In this document: positions 17,113 through 26,527 of the stretch, piece by piece
How positions within the stretch are numbered: the first letter of the stretch is position 1
Layout of the letters: the number at the start of each line of letters is the position of its first letter
Assembly (NCBI RefSeq): GCF_022698165.1
Contig: NZ_JALDAY010000009.1
Span: forward strand, 495,323-559,322
Length of the DNA: 64,000 bases
Reading direction: 5' to 3'
Source: Streptomyces cylindrosporus
Lineage (GTDB): Bacteria > Actinomycetota > Actinomycetes > Streptomycetales > Streptomycetaceae
Made by a program: the position numbers and the translations under genes
The notes under the pieces: model-generated
Seen by the model: only the letters and a program-made list of their open reading frames with translations
Told to the model about the DNA's origin: nothing
Databases searched by the model: none

Positions 17113-18564
17113 TCACGGCTCCCGGTGCTCGTGCGCCGCCCGCTCCAGTGCCTCCGCCTCGGCCTCGGCCACCCGCGCCTCGGCCTCCACGTCGATCGAC
17201 CGGGTCAGCCACCAGTACAGCGCCGCGGAGACCGGCAGGCCGATGAACAGGGAGATGTCGGCGCCGTCCAGGGCGTCGGCGACGGGGCCCGTGTAGAGGG
17301 TGCCGACGGAGAAGAACGGGATCATCACGGCGAAGCCGACCAGGTAGGAGATGATGCCGTGCCAGCCCCGACGGCCGTAGATCCCGCGCGGTTTGAAGAT
17401 CTCCGCGATGGCGTAGTGGCCGCGGCGGACCACGTAGTAGTCCATCAGGTTGACCGCGGTCCACGGGATGAAGAGGTAGAGGACCAGCAGCAGGAAGTTG
17501 TTGAAGTTCTCCAGGAAGTCGGAGGTCGCCGCGAGGGCGCCGGCGAGGGAGAGCGCCGCCGTGAGGCCGATCGTCACCAGGCGCACCGAGAGCGTCGGGC
17601 GCACCCTCTTGATCGAGTCGACGGCACTGATCAATGTGAGCGAACCGCCGTACATGTTGAGTGCCGTCACGGAGACCAGGCCCAGGACGGCGAAGAGGAG
17701 CACGATCGCGCCGAAGCCGCTGAACACCTTGTCGCCGGCCGCGTTGATCGACTCGATGGTGTCGAAGTCCTTGCCTGCCCAGGCGGCGAGGAGCGAGCCG
17801 AGGACCATCAGCCAGATGCCGCCGAGGGCGGAGCCGAAGTAGGTCCAGTAGAAGGTCTTGCGGACCGTCACGCCGGGCGGGAGATAGCGGGAGTAGTCGG
17901 AGACGTAGATCGCCCAGCTGATCTGGTAGCCGGCGACCACGCCGAACTGGGCCAGGAACGGCGTCCACTTGAAGGCGCCGAGGTCGAAGGAGCCCGCCGG
18001 GTAGTGCAGGGTGACCAGGACGCCGACGGTGAAGACGCCGAAGACGACCAGGAAGGTGTACGTCAGGAACTGCTCGGCCTTGTGGATCACGTCGTAGCCG
18101 ACGAGGGCGATGACCAGGGCGACGACCGTGACCACGACCACCCACAGCTTGACGCCCCCGTGCACCGTGGTGTGCAGGGCCTCACCGGCGAGGATGGTGT
18201 TGAAGACGTTGAAGCCCGCGTACTGGACGTAGGCGAACAGCCAGACCAGCAGGGCTCCGACGTAGCCGAACTGCGGTCTGGACTGGATCATCTGCGGCAG
18301 GCCCAGCTGCGGGCCCTGGGCCGAGTGGAAGGCCATGAAGAAGGTGCCCAGGACGGTGCCCGCGACGATCGCGATCAGCGACCAGATGAGGTTGCCGCCC
18401 TCGGTGATGCTGATCAGACCGACGGCGAGGGTGGCGATCTGGGCGTTCGACATGAACCACAGCGGGCCGAGGTGCCAGAGCTTGCCGTGGCGCTCGTCGA
18501 GCGGGACGTAGTCGATGGAGCGGATCTCCAGGCCCTGCACCCGCGGTTCCGATGAAGTGGTCAC
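17113..18564 (-). CDS. NCS1-family permease (purine/cytosine/allantoin type)
   Basis: 483 aa with about twelve hydrophobic helices. Family features include 'LGPLWFMSNAQIATLAVG' at the start of TM1, 'GAFKWTPFLAQFGVVAGYQISWAIYVSDYSRYLP' (the PADYSR-like motif) and a hydrophilic coiled C-terminal tail. It should import a nucleobase or related compound by cation symport. GTG 18564 follows GGAGG by 4 nt, better than the ATG at 18627. The upstream region has repeated GTCTGGTCA sites that also occur before the second NCS1 permease. Confidence 0.85.
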   Translation of the reverse strand: MTTSSEPRVQGLEIRSIDYVPLDERHGKLWHLGPLWFMSNAQIATLAVGLISITEGGNLIWSLIAIVAGTVLGTFFMAFHSAQGPQLGLPQMIQSRPQFGYVGALLVWLFAYVQYAGFNVFNTILAGEALHTTVHGGVKLWVVVVTVVALVIALVGYDVIHKAEQFLTYTFLVVFGVFTVGVLVTLHYPAGSFDLGAFKWTPFLAQFGVVAGYQISWAIYVSDYSRYLPPGVTVRKTFYWTYFGSALGGIWLMVLGSLLAAWAGKDFDTIESINAAGDKVFSGFGAIVLLFAVLGLVSVTALNMYGGSLTLISAVDSIKRVRPTLSVRLVTIGLTAALSLAGALAATSDFLENFNNFLLLVLYLFIPWTAVNLMDYYVVRRGHYAIAEIFKPRGIYGRRGWHGIISYLVGFAVMIPFFSVGTLYTGPVADALDGADISLFIGLPVSAALYWWLTRSIDVEAEARVAEAEAEALERAAHEHREP

Positions 18565-18615
18565 GGCGCCTCCAGAGTGTTGATCCACCCCACTGGCCGG
18601 ATTCTTTCCCTGGAA

Positions 18616-18668
18616 TTGTCTGGCCAAAGGTCACATTGCCGACCCTTGACCAGACAACTTGACCAGAC
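18616..18668. promoter_or_regulatory. Repeated GTCTGGNCA operator-like sites
   Basis: TTGTCTGGCCAA (18616-18627) and TTGACCAGACAA (18646-18657) form a 12-bp inverted repeat with one mismatch; a second TTGACCAGAC copy follows at 18659-18668, 13 bp from the first. All lie just upstream of the NCS1 permease start at 18564. The same core, GTCTGGACA, occurs at 22328-22336 before the second NCS1 permease, pointing to a common regulator, perhaps the GntR protein at 24354. Confidence 0.5.
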
Positions 18669-18680
18669 GATCCGCCCTGG

Positions 18681-20126
18681 TCAGACCGCCGGGCTCGGGA
18701 AGGTCGGGTACTCCACCCCGGAGACGTGCTGCACGACCCGGATGACCTGGCAGGAGTAGCCGAACTCGTTGTCGTACCAGAGGTAGAGGATCGCGTTGTC
18801 GCCCTCCACCTTGGTGGCGCCCGCGTCGACGATCGAGGCGTGCCGGGAGCCGATGAAGTCGCTGGAGACCGCGTCGGGGGCCGTGGTGAAGTCGATCTGG
18901 CGCTTGAGCGGCGAGGTCAGCGAGACGTCGCGGAGGTAGTCGAGAACCTCGTCGCGGGAGGTCTCCCGCGAGAGCTGGAGGTTGAGGATCGCGATCGAGA
19001 CGTCCGGCACCGGGACCCGGATCGAGCTGCCGGTGATGCGCGCCTTGAAGTCGGGCATCGCCTTGGCCACGGCGGAGGCGGCGCCGGTCTCGGTGATGAC
19101 CATGTTGAGCGGCGCGGAGCGGCCCCGCCGGTCGGCCTTGTGGTAGTTGTCCAGCAGGTTCTGGTCGTTGGTGAACGAGTGGACCGTCTCCACGTGACCG
19201 CGCTCCACGCCGAACTCGTCGTCCATCGCCTTCAGCGGCGGCACGATCGCGTTGGTGGTGCAGGAGGCGCAGGACAGGATCTGCTCGTCCGGCTTGATCG
19301 TGTCGTGGTTGACGCCGTGCACGATGTTCGGGACGTCGCCCTTGCCCGGCGCGGTCAGCACGACCTTGTCGATGCCGGGGCGCAGATGCTGGGACAGGCC
19401 CTCGCGGTCGCGCCACTTGCCCGTGTTGTCGATCAGGATGGCGTTCTTGATGCCGTGCGCCGTGTAGTCGACCTCGGACGGGTCGTTGGCGTAGATCACC
19501 TTGATCGCGTTGCCGTTGGCGTAGATCGTGTTGCTCGTCTCGTCAACAGTGATCGTGCCCTGGAACTGGCCGTGGATCGAGTCCCTGCGCAGCAACGAGG
19601 CGCGCTTCACGATGTCCTGCTCGCCGCCCCCGCGCACGACGATCGCGCGCAGCCGCAGACCGTTGCCGGAGCCGGCCTTCTCGACCAGCAGGCGGGCCAC
19701 GAGCCGGCCGATGCGGCCGAAGCCGTACAGGACGACGTCACGGCCCTCGCCGCGCTCGATCTTGTTGGCGCCGGTGGCACCCGCGACGGCCTCGGCGGTG
19801 AAGGCCTCCACGGTCAGACCGCGGTCGTCGCCCTTGTACGTCGCGGCGAGCATGCCGATGTCGATCTGGGACGGGCCCAGGTCGAGCGCGGTCAGGGCCC
19901 GCAGGAACGGCAGGGTCTCGGTGACCGAGAGCTCCTCGCCGGCGATCTGCCGGGCGAAACGGTGGGTCTTGAGGATGCTCACCACCGACTTGTTCACCAG
20001 GGAGCGGCTGTGCAGCAGGACGGTCACGTCCCGCTCGCGGTGCAGCTTCCCGATGATCGGGATCATCGACTCCGCGGTTTCCTCGCGGGTCATCCAGTCG
20101 GTGAACGAGTCGTCGTTGACAGTCAC
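18681..20126 (-). CDS. gap: Glyceraldehyde-3-phosphate dehydrogenase, long N-terminal form
   Basis: 481 aa against about 335 for the ordinary enzyme. An extra 130-residue N-terminal region precedes the nucleotide-binding GFGRIG (135-140); the catalytic motif SCASCTTN has Cys289, with 'HSFTNDQNLLDNYHKADRRGRSAPLNM' and 'GSSIRVPVPDVS' following. It oxidises glyceraldehyde 3-phosphate to 1,3-bisphosphoglycerate or works in reverse. The long form is known as a second Gap in streptomycetes; a biosynthetic or NADP-linked role is possible. It is divergent from gnd, so glycolytic and pentose-phosphate genes share this promoter region. Confidence 0.9.
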   Translation of the reverse strand: MTVNDDSFTDWMTREETAESMIPIIGKLHRERDVTVLLHSRSLVNKSVVSILKTHRFARQIAGEELSVTETLPFLRALTALDLGPSQIDIGMLAATYKGDDRGLTVEAFTAEAVAGATGANKIERGEGRDVVLYGFGRIGRLVARLLVEKAGSGNGLRLRAIVVRGGGEQDIVKRASLLRRDSIHGQFQGTITVDETSNTIYANGNAIKVIYANDPSEVDYTAHGIKNAILIDNTGKWRDREGLSQHLRPGIDKVVLTAPGKGDVPNIVHGVNHDTIKPDEQILSCASCTTNAIVPPLKAMDDEFGVERGHVETVHSFTNDQNLLDNYHKADRRGRSAPLNMVITETGAASAVAKAMPDFKARITGSSIRVPVPDVSIAILNLQLSRETSRDEVLDYLRDVSLTSPLKRQIDFTTAPDAVSSDFIGSRHASIVDAGATKVEGDNAILYLWYDNEFGYSCQVIRVVQHVSGVEYPTFPSPAV

Positions 20127-20308
20127 GGAACCATCTTTCGAGCTAGGCGGCGCTCATATGTTAATCCCCTTTTGATCGATCGTTTGAGCGGGGTTCGTCA
20201 CACCCGTCCCACCCGGAATCGAGACGATCCGGCCGCCGCTGCGTACCTGAGGGTCACGGGGTCGCCCGCCCCGCGACCGTCACCGCACCCGATCGAGGGA
20301 CGTACACC

Positions 20309-21748
20309 ATGAACGCAACCGCAGCCATCGGCGTGACCGGCCTGGGCGTGATGGGCCGCAACCTGGCGCGGAACTTCGCCCGCCGCGGCTACCCCGTCGC
20401 CGTCCACAACCGCACGGTGGGCCGCACTCGCGCGCTCATGGAGGTCTACGGCGACGAGGGCACGTTCGTGGCCGCCGAGACGGCCGAGGAGTTCGTGGCC
20501 GCCCTGGAGCGCCCCCGCCGCCTGATGGTCATGGTGCAGGCGGGCCCCGCCACCGACGCCGTCATCGACGAGTTCGCCGCGCTCCTGGAGCCCGGCGACA
20601 TGATCATCGACGGCGGCAACGCGCACTTCGCCGACACCCGCCGCCGCGAGGCCGCCCTGCGCGAGCGCGGCATCCACTTCGTCGGCGCCGGCGTCTCCGG
20701 CGGCGAGGAGGGCGCGCTGGAGGGGCCGTCGATCATGGTCGGCGGCTCCGCGGAGTCGTACCAGACCCTCGGCCCGATGTTCGAGAAGATCAGCGCCAAG
20801 GTTGGCGGCGAGCCCTGCGCCGCCCATGTCGGCGGCGACGGCGCCGGGCACTTCGTCAAGATGGTCCACAACGGCATCGAGTACGCCGACATGCAGCTCA
20901 TCGCGGAGGCCTACGACCTGCTGCGGCAGGTCGGCGGGTACACCCCGGCCGAGATCGCGGACGTCTTCCGGCGCTGGAACGAGGGGCGGCTCGGCTCCTA
21001 CCTCGTCGAGATCACCGCCGAGGTGCTGGCCCACACCGACCCGGAGACCGGCGCCCCCTTCGTAGACATCGTCCAGGACGCGGCCGGCCAGAAGGGCACC
21101 GGCCGCTGGACCGTGCAGACCGCCCTGGACCTCGCCTCGCCGGTCACCGCCATCGCCCAGGCCACCTTCGCCCGCGCCGCCTCCGGCCAGAGCGAGCTGC
21201 GCGCCGCCTACGCGGGCCTGCCCGGTGGCACCCGCCCGCTGCTCAGCCGTACCGAGGCCGAACGCTTCGCCTCCCAGGTCGAGCACGCCCTGTACGCGTC
21301 CAAGGTCATCGCCTACGACCAGGGCCTGAAGATGATCCAGGACGCCGCCGCCGAGTACGGCTGGAAGATCGACCTCGCCGCCGTCGCCGGTATCTGGCGC
21401 GGCGGCTGCATCATCCGCGCCTCCTTCCTCGACCGGATCCGCGCCGCGTACGCCGCCGACCGTGAACTGGTCAGCCTGCTGGGCGAGATGGAGTTCGCCA
21501 TGGAGATCACGGACGCGCAGGTGCCGTGGCGGGAGACGGTCGCCTCCGCCGCCCGGCGCGGGATCCCCGTCCCCGCCTTCTCCGCCGCCCTCGCGCACTA
21601 CGACACCCTGCGCGCGGGGCGCCTGCCCGCGGCTCTCCTCCAGGGCCAGCGCGACTACTTCGGCGCTCACACCTACCGCCGTACCGACCGGCCCGGCGCC
21701 TTCCACACCCACTGGGCCGCGCCCGACCGCCCGGAGACCCCCGCCTGA
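20309..21748 (+). CDS. gnd: 6-phosphogluconate dehydrogenase, decarboxylating
   Basis: 479 aa, the standard long-chain length. N-terminal GLGVMGRNLARNFARRGYPVAVHNRT is the NADP-binding fold; VGAGVSGGEEGALEGPSIMVGG and the active-site GAGHFVKMVHNGIEYADMQLI motif with the catalytic Lys are present, as is the C-terminal GQRDYFGAHTYRR. It converts 6-phosphogluconate to ribulose 5-phosphate with NADPH production. Divergent from gap across 182 nt. ATG 20309 follows GAGGGA. Confidence 0.95.
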   Translation: MNATAAIGVTGLGVMGRNLARNFARRGYPVAVHNRTVGRTRALMEVYGDEGTFVAAETAEEFVAALERPRRLMVMVQAGPATDAVIDEFAALLEPGDMIIDGGNAHFADTRRREAALRERGIHFVGAGVSGGEEGALEGPSIMVGGSAESYQTLGPMFEKISAKVGGEPCAAHVGGDGAGHFVKMVHNGIEYADMQLIAEAYDLLRQVGGYTPAEIADVFRRWNEGRLGSYLVEITAEVLAHTDPETGAPFVDIVQDAAGQKGTGRWTVQTALDLASPVTAIAQATFARAASGQSELRAAYAGLPGGTRPLLSRTEAERFASQVEHALYASKVIAYDQGLKMIQDAAAEYGWKIDLAAVAGIWRGGCIIRASFLDRIRAAYAADRELVSLLGEMEFAMEITDAQVPWRETVASAARRGIPVPAFSAALAHYDTLRAGRLPAALLQGQRDYFGAHTYRRTDRPGAFHTHWAAPDRPETPA

Positions 21749-21795
21749 CCCACACCCGGCGTGACCATCCACCGGAACCGGTCGTTCCCGAGGGC

Positions 21796-22278
21796 ATGAT
21801 CCACATCAAGCGCGGACTCACCACGGCCGCCGCGGCGCTCGCCGCCCTGGCGGCCCTGACCGCCCCCGCCGCCCACGCCACCGACAACGTCCCCTGCCAC
21901 AGCCCCACGAAGAAGAACCTGACCGACCCCGGCACCGGACGCGTGTGGCCGGGAACGGAGGTCAGGTACTGCAACCTCACCCGCGGCCACGTCCCCGTCT
22001 ACGCCACCCGCTCGCCCGGCGCGCCCGTCGTGGGCCACCTCGAACAGGGCGGTGCCGCCAACTGGTTCGTCACCGAGATGAAGGGCGAGACCTTCCGGGA
22101 CGGCTCCGCCGAGAACTACTGGTGGGGCTCCACCATGGCGGACAACGGCCGTTGGGGCTGGGTCCCCGAGGTGTACTTCGCGGGCGGCGACAACAACGAG
22201 GACGACGCGGGACTGCTGATGCCGGGCGGCTACACCTGCGCGAACGTCTGCGCGCCGCTGCCGTTCTGGGCCCGCTGA
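21796..22278 (+). CDS. Small secreted SH3-like protein of unknown function
   Basis: 160 aa. Start chosen at ATG 21796, where a clear signal peptide begins (MIHIKRGLTTAAAALAALAA, with cleavage near AHA-TDN). The mature part has six Cys and a bacterial-SH3-like pattern ('VPVYATRSPGAPVVGHLEQGGAANWFV ... NGRWGWVPEVYF'), as in many streptomycete extracellular proteins. No catalytic motif is visible. Lies between gnd and the second NCS1 permease. Confidence 0.7.
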   Translation: MIHIKRGLTTAAAALAALAALTAPAAHATDNVPCHSPTKKNLTDPGTGRVWPGTEVRYCNLTRGHVPVYATRSPGAPVVGHLEQGGAANWFVTEMKGETFRDGSAENYWWGSTMADNGRWGWVPEVYFAGGDNNEDDAGLLMPGGYTCANVCAPLPFWAR

Positions 22279-22287
22279 GGCGCGGGC

Positions 22288-22316
22288 TTGACGGCCCGGT
22301 GGGGGCCACCTAGCGT
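22288..22316 (+). promoter_or_regulatory. Sigma-70-type promoter of the NCS1 permease operon
   Basis: TTGACG (22288-22293) and TAGCGT (22311-22316) are 17 nt apart. The operator-like GTCTGGACA follows at 22328-22336, where transcription would start, and the permease ATG is at 22349, giving a short leader. Confidence 0.55.
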
Positions 22317-22348
22317 CGACTGAACACGTCTGGACAGGTAGGTCGACG

Positions 22349-23812
22349 ATGGCGGAATCGCTTCAGGTGGAGACACACGGCCTCGACGTCATCGGCGACG
22401 CCGAGCGCAAGGGCACCCCGCGGACGCTGTTCTGGCCCTGGTTCGGGGCCAACGTCTCGATCCTCGGCCTGAGTTACGGGGCCTTCGCGCTCGGCTTCGG
22501 GATCTCCTTCTGGCAGGCGCTCGTCGCCGGCGTCATCGGCATCGTCTTCTCCTTCCTGCTGTGCGGCTTCATCGCGGTGGCCGGCAAGCGCGGCTCCGCG
22601 CCGACGATGGTCCTCAGCCGGGCCGCGTACGGCGTGCGCGGCAACCGGCTGCCGTCGGTGATCTCCTGGGTGCTCACCGTCGGCTGGGAGACCGTGCTGT
22701 GCGCGCTGGCCACCATGGCCACCGCGACCGTCTTCGGACGGCTCGGCTGGGGCGGCGGCACCGAGACCAAGGTGGTCGCCCTCGTCCTGGTCGGCGCGCT
22801 CACCGTCGTCGGCGGCGTGATGGGCTTCGACCTGATCATGCGGCTGCAGACGGTGATCACGGTCGTCACCGGCGTGCTCACCGTCGTCTACATCGCGCTG
22901 GTCGCCGACCACATCCACTGGAGCACCGTCAGCGCCCTGCCGGCCGGCTCCGCCCAGGAGTTCATCGGCGCGCTGGTCTTCATGATGACGGGCTTCGGCC
23001 TCGGCTGGGTCAACGCCGCCGCCGACTACTCCCGCTACCTTCCCCGGAGTTCGTCGAGCCGCGGCGTGATCGGCTGGACCACCTTCGGCGCCTCGGTCGC
23101 CCCGCTCCTGCTGCTGGTCTTCGGCCTGCTGCTGGCCGGCTCCTCCACCAAGCTCAACACGGCCGTCGCCGCCGACCCCATCGGCGCCCTCACCACCATC
23201 CTGCCCACCTGGTTCCTGGTTCCGTTCGCCGTGGTCGCGGTGCTCGGACTGGTCGGCGGCGCGGTCCTGGACATCTACTCCTCGGGCCTCGCGCTGCTGT
23301 CCGCGGGCATCCGCATCCCCCGCTACCTGGCCGCCTTCGTGGACGGCGTCCTGATGATCGCGGGCTCGATCTACATCGTCTTCCTCGCCGACGACTTCCT
23401 CGGCCAGTTCATGGGCTTCCTCACCACGCTGGGCGTCCCCATCGCCGCCTGGTGCGGCATCATGCTCGCCGACCTCGCCCTGCGCCGCCGCGACTACGAC
23501 GAAGGCGACCTCTACCGCCCCGCCGGCCGCTACGGCGACGCCCCGCTCACCCCGCTCCTGCTCACCGTCGCCGCCACCGCCCTCGGCTGGGGCCTGGTCA
23601 CCAACTCGGCCGCGAGCTGGCTGACCTGGCAGGGCTACCTGCTCGACCCCTTCGGCCTCGGCGGCAAGTCCGGCGCGTGGGCGTACGCCAACCTCGGCGT
23701 GCTGGCCGCCCTCGCGCTCGGCTTCCTCGGCACCCTCGCCCTGAGCCGGGGCCGCGTCCACGCCCAGGAGGCACAGGCCCCGAGCCGGCTGGACGCGGAG
23801 GCGGCCGTATGA
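22349..23812 (+). CDS. NCS1-family purine/cytosine permease
   Basis: 487 aa, about twelve helices. 'GNRLPSVISWVLTVGWETVL' and 'GLGWVNAAADYSRYLPRSSS' are NCS1 signatures. Its stop overlaps the ATG of an isochorismatase-like hydrolase (ATGA), which in turn overlaps a GntR regulator, so the three form one operon. The likely role is uptake of a nitrogenous heterocycle whose breakdown product is handled by the hydrolase. The exact substrate (cytosine, hydantoin, allantoin or another) cannot be read out. Confidence 0.85.
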   Translation: MAESLQVETHGLDVIGDAERKGTPRTLFWPWFGANVSILGLSYGAFALGFGISFWQALVAGVIGIVFSFLLCGFIAVAGKRGSAPTMVLSRAAYGVRGNRLPSVISWVLTVGWETVLCALATMATATVFGRLGWGGGTETKVVALVLVGALTVVGGVMGFDLIMRLQTVITVVTGVLTVVYIALVADHIHWSTVSALPAGSAQEFIGALVFMMTGFGLGWVNAAADYSRYLPRSSSSRGVIGWTTFGASVAPLLLLVFGLLLAGSSTKLNTAVAADPIGALTTILPTWFLVPFAVVAVLGLVGGAVLDIYSSGLALLSAGIRIPRYLAAFVDGVLMIAGSIYIVFLADDFLGQFMGFLTTLGVPIAAWCGIMLADLALRRRDYDEGDLYRPAGRYGDAPLTPLLLTVAATALGWGLVTNSAASWLTWQGYLLDPFGLGGKSGAWAYANLGVLAALALGFLGTLALSRGRVHAQEAQAPSRLDAEAAV

Positions 23813-24357
23813 CCACCGGTCTGCTCGCGGTCATCGACATGCAGCGCGTCTTCGCCGACCCCGACAGCCCCTGGGCCACGCCCCGTTACAACGAGGCCGC
23901 GGCAGGAGTACGACGTCTGCTGCCGGCCTACGGCGAGCGGGTCGCCTTCACCCGCTTCCTGGCCCCCGCGAAACCGGACGGCGCCTGGCGCGCCTACTAC
24001 GACCGCTGGCCCTTCGCCCTCAAGCCACCGGACGCCGAACTGTGGGAACTCACCGAGGAGTTCACCGGCCACAAGGGTCACGTCCTCGACGCCCCGACCT
24101 TCGGCAAGTGGACCCCGGAACTCGCCCGGCACGTCGGCCCCGGGGGCCGCCTGGTGCTCGCGGGCGTCAGCACCGACTGCTGCGTCCTGTCCACCGCGCT
24201 CGCCGCCGCCGACGCCGGGGTCGAGGTGGTGGTCGCCGCGGACGCCTGCGCGGGAGCGGACGACGACTCGCACACCAAGGCGCTCCAGATCATGGACCTG
24301 TACCGGCCGCTGATCCGCGTGACGACCGTCTCCGGGATTCTCGGGGAGGCCGGGTGA
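23809..24357 (+). CDS. Isochorismatase-family cysteine hydrolase
   Basis: 182 aa. The triad of this superfamily is visible: Asp10 in AVIDMQ, Lys100 in TFGKW and Cys125 in GVSTDCCV, preceded by the usual cis-peptide segment. Members include nicotinamidase, N-carbamoylsarcosine amidase and ureidoacrylate amidohydrolase. Sandwiched between an NCS1 permease and a GntR regulator with 4-nt overlaps on both sides, it probably hydrolyses an amide or carbamoyl group from the imported compound. Confidence 0.85.
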   Translation: MTTGLLAVIDMQRVFADPDSPWATPRYNEAAAGVRRLLPAYGERVAFTRFLAPAKPDGAWRAYYDRWPFALKPPDAELWELTEEFTGHKGHVLDAPTFGKWTPELARHVGPGGRLVLAGVSTDCCVLSTALAAADAGVEVVVAADACAGADDDSHTKALQIMDLYRPLIRVTTVSGILGEAG

Positions 24358-25061
24358 GCGGAGTCCCGCTCAAGCACCAGCGCATCACCGAGGTGCTCGC
24401 GAAGGAGATCCGCAGCGGTCGTCGCCCGGCGGGGGAGCGGCTGCCCGGCGAGCACGCGCTGGCCCAGCGGTTCGGAGTCAGCCGTACGACGGTCCGCGCG
24501 GCCCTCGCCGAACTGTGCGAGGCTGGACTGATCGCCACCCGCACCGGCAAGGGCTCCTACGTGCTCTTCGACGGCCGCCCCCTGGAGGACAGCCTCGGCT
24601 GGGCCCGCGCGCTCGCCACCCGGAGCACCGACGCCCGGGTGCGGACGCTGGCCGTGCGCGAGGTCCGCGAGGCGCGACTTGCCGAGCAACTCGCCCTGGC
24701 CGACGGCGAGTTCGTGTGCGTGGAGCGGACCCGCGAGCTGGTCGCCGACGGCACGGTGGTGACGTACGAACGCAGCTTCCTGCCGCCCGTGCCGGGCATA
24801 CGGGAGCTGCCGGGACGCGGGTTCGCGGGGGAGTCCCTCACCGACGTGATGCTGCGGGCCGGGCTGCGGCCCGACCATGGCGAGCAGCGGCTGGCGGGGC
24901 GGCGCATCGACGCGCGGGAGGCGGAGCTGCTGCGGCGGACGCCGGGCGACTGGTTCCTCGACACGCGGCGCACCAGCCGCGCGGCCGACGGCAGCTTCGT
25001 CGAGCACGTCGTCAGCCTGCTCGACCCGGACCACTTCCAGCTGACGCTCGAATTCGGCTGA
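24354..25061 (+). CDS. GntR-family (HutC-type) transcriptional regulator
   Basis: 235 aa from GTG 24354, overlapping the hydrolase stop (GTGA). An N-terminal winged HTH ('LPGEHALAQRFGVSRTTVRAALAELCEAGLIATRTGKGSYV') precedes a UTRA ligand domain ('CVERTRELVADGTVVTYERSFLPP'). It probably represses its own operon through the GTCTGGACA site near 22330, and perhaps the other NCS1 permease, whose promoter carries the same motif. Ligand unknown. Confidence 0.9.
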   Translation: MSGVPLKHQRITEVLAKEIRSGRRPAGERLPGEHALAQRFGVSRTTVRAALAELCEAGLIATRTGKGSYVLFDGRPLEDSLGWARALATRSTDARVRTLAVREVREARLAEQLALADGEFVCVERTRELVADGTVVTYERSFLPPVPGIRELPGRGFAGESLTDVMLRAGLRPDHGEQRLAGRRIDAREAELLRRTPGDWFLDTRRTSRAADGSFVEHVVSLLDPDHFQLTLEFG

Positions 25062-25158
25062 CGGTTGGCGATTTCGGGTCGGTACCCCGGGACTGCCGGC
25101 GTGTTCAATCACTCGTAGCGCGTCATGAACCGGACGGCCCCACACGTCAGGAGGCACC

Positions 25159-26400
25159 GTGCTCGTCCCTCCCGAACCCGCCCTCACCGAAGCCGAGATC
25201 ATCCGGCGCGCCGTGGCGCTCCGGCCCGTCCTGCTCGAACGGCAGCCGGAGACCGAGCAGTTGACGCACTACCCGAAGGAGACCCACGAGGACTTTCTGC
25301 GGGCGGGGTTCTACCGGATCCTGCAGCCGCGGCGGTACGGCGGGTACGAGTTCGGGCTGCCCGTGTTCTACCGGGTCGTGAGCGAGCTCGCCCGCGGGTG
25401 CCCGTCCACCGGGTGGGCCCTCTCGCTCACCGCCGCCCATGTGCTCCAGGTGGCCACGGTCTTCGAGGAGCGGGCGCAGGACGAGATCTTCGGCGCCGAC
25501 GGCGAGTTCCGGGCCGCGTCGACCGTCGTGCCGGTCGGGGTCGCGACCCCGGACGGGGACGGGCATGTCGTGCTCGACGGCACCTGGCCGTACTCCTCCG
25601 GCGCGCCGTACTCGACCCACTACGTCGGTCAGACCCTCCGCGCGCCCGCCACCCCGGGCGACCCGCCCGGCCCGCCGGTGCTCTTCGTCGCGCCGCGGTC
25701 GGCCTGGACGGTGCTGGACGACTGGCACGGCGTCCTCGGACTGCGCGGGAGCGGGTCCAACAGCGTGCACATGGAGCAGGCGCGCATCCCGGCGTACCTC
25801 ACCCGCGAGGCGTTCCTGCTCGACCTTCCGGTGGAGGGCGGCAGCGTCGGTTCCGAACTGCACGGCAACCCGATGTACGCGGGGCGCGCGCCCAGCTTCT
25901 TCCACGGGGAGCTGGCCGCCATCATGATCGGCATCGCGTACGCCGCCGCCGACGAGTACGCCCGGATCGTCGCCGCCCGCCCCCTCACCCTGGAGCCCGA
26001 CCGCACCCGTGCCGACCTGCACGACTACCAGCGGCACCTCGGCGAGGCGCTCGGCATGATCCACATGGCCGAGGCGGCGCTGCGGCAGACCGCCGAGGAC
26101 TGGATGGAGGCGTGCCGGCGCAATGCGAGCGGCGAGGCCCCCTTCACCACCGCCGAGGACAACCGGCTCGCGCTGATGTTCCTGAACGCCGGGCGCATCG
26201 CCTGGGACGTACTGCAGGGCACCCTGTTCCGCACCGCCGGCTCCCGGCACGCCCGCGACGGCGAGCGGATGCAGCGCTACTTCCGGGACGCGGCCACGTA
26301 CTGGACGCATGTCGGCCCCAGCATGGCCGAGCCGCTGACCCGCCGGGTCGGCTGCGACCGCCTCGGCCTGCCCTCGGACCACATCGCCCTGATCCCATAG
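25159..26400 (+). CDS. Group D flavin-dependent monooxygenase (acyl-CoA dehydrogenase fold)
   Basis: 413 aa from GTG 25159 after AGGAGG. It has the acyl-CoA-dehydrogenase fold pattern ('RAGFYRILQPRRYGGYEFGLPVFYRVVSELARGCPSTGWALSL', 'WPYSSGAPYSTHYVG', 'GLRGSGSNSVHMEQ'). The opening, and the SGAPYS and GLRGSGS segments, match the HpaB/HsaA-type flavin monooxygenases that hydroxylate phenols using reduced flavin from a partner reductase. No reductase is adjacent. Substrate unknown. It follows the GntR gene by 97 nt and may be independently transcribed. Confidence 0.75.
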   Translation: MLVPPEPALTEAEIIRRAVALRPVLLERQPETEQLTHYPKETHEDFLRAGFYRILQPRRYGGYEFGLPVFYRVVSELARGCPSTGWALSLTAAHVLQVATVFEERAQDEIFGADGEFRAASTVVPVGVATPDGDGHVVLDGTWPYSSGAPYSTHYVGQTLRAPATPGDPPGPPVLFVAPRSAWTVLDDWHGVLGLRGSGSNSVHMEQARIPAYLTREAFLLDLPVEGGSVGSELHGNPMYAGRAPSFFHGELAAIMIGIAYAAADEYARIVAARPLTLEPDRTRADLHDYQRHLGEALGMIHMAEAALRQTAEDWMEACRRNASGEAPFTTAEDNRLALMFLNAGRIAWDVLQGTLFRTAGSRHARDGERMQRYFRDAATYWTHVGPSMAEPLTRRVGCDRLGLPSDHIALIP

Positions 26401-26527
26401 CGCTCCCGGGGCTTCTGCGCGGTCGAAGGTGTGTCTCGCTTCCGATCGGGTACGCGAGCAGGGCCGCGCCCGGAAGCGATCTTGCCGTCGGGTGGGGCGT
26501 ACCACCGCCGCTACCAGGGGATCTGCC

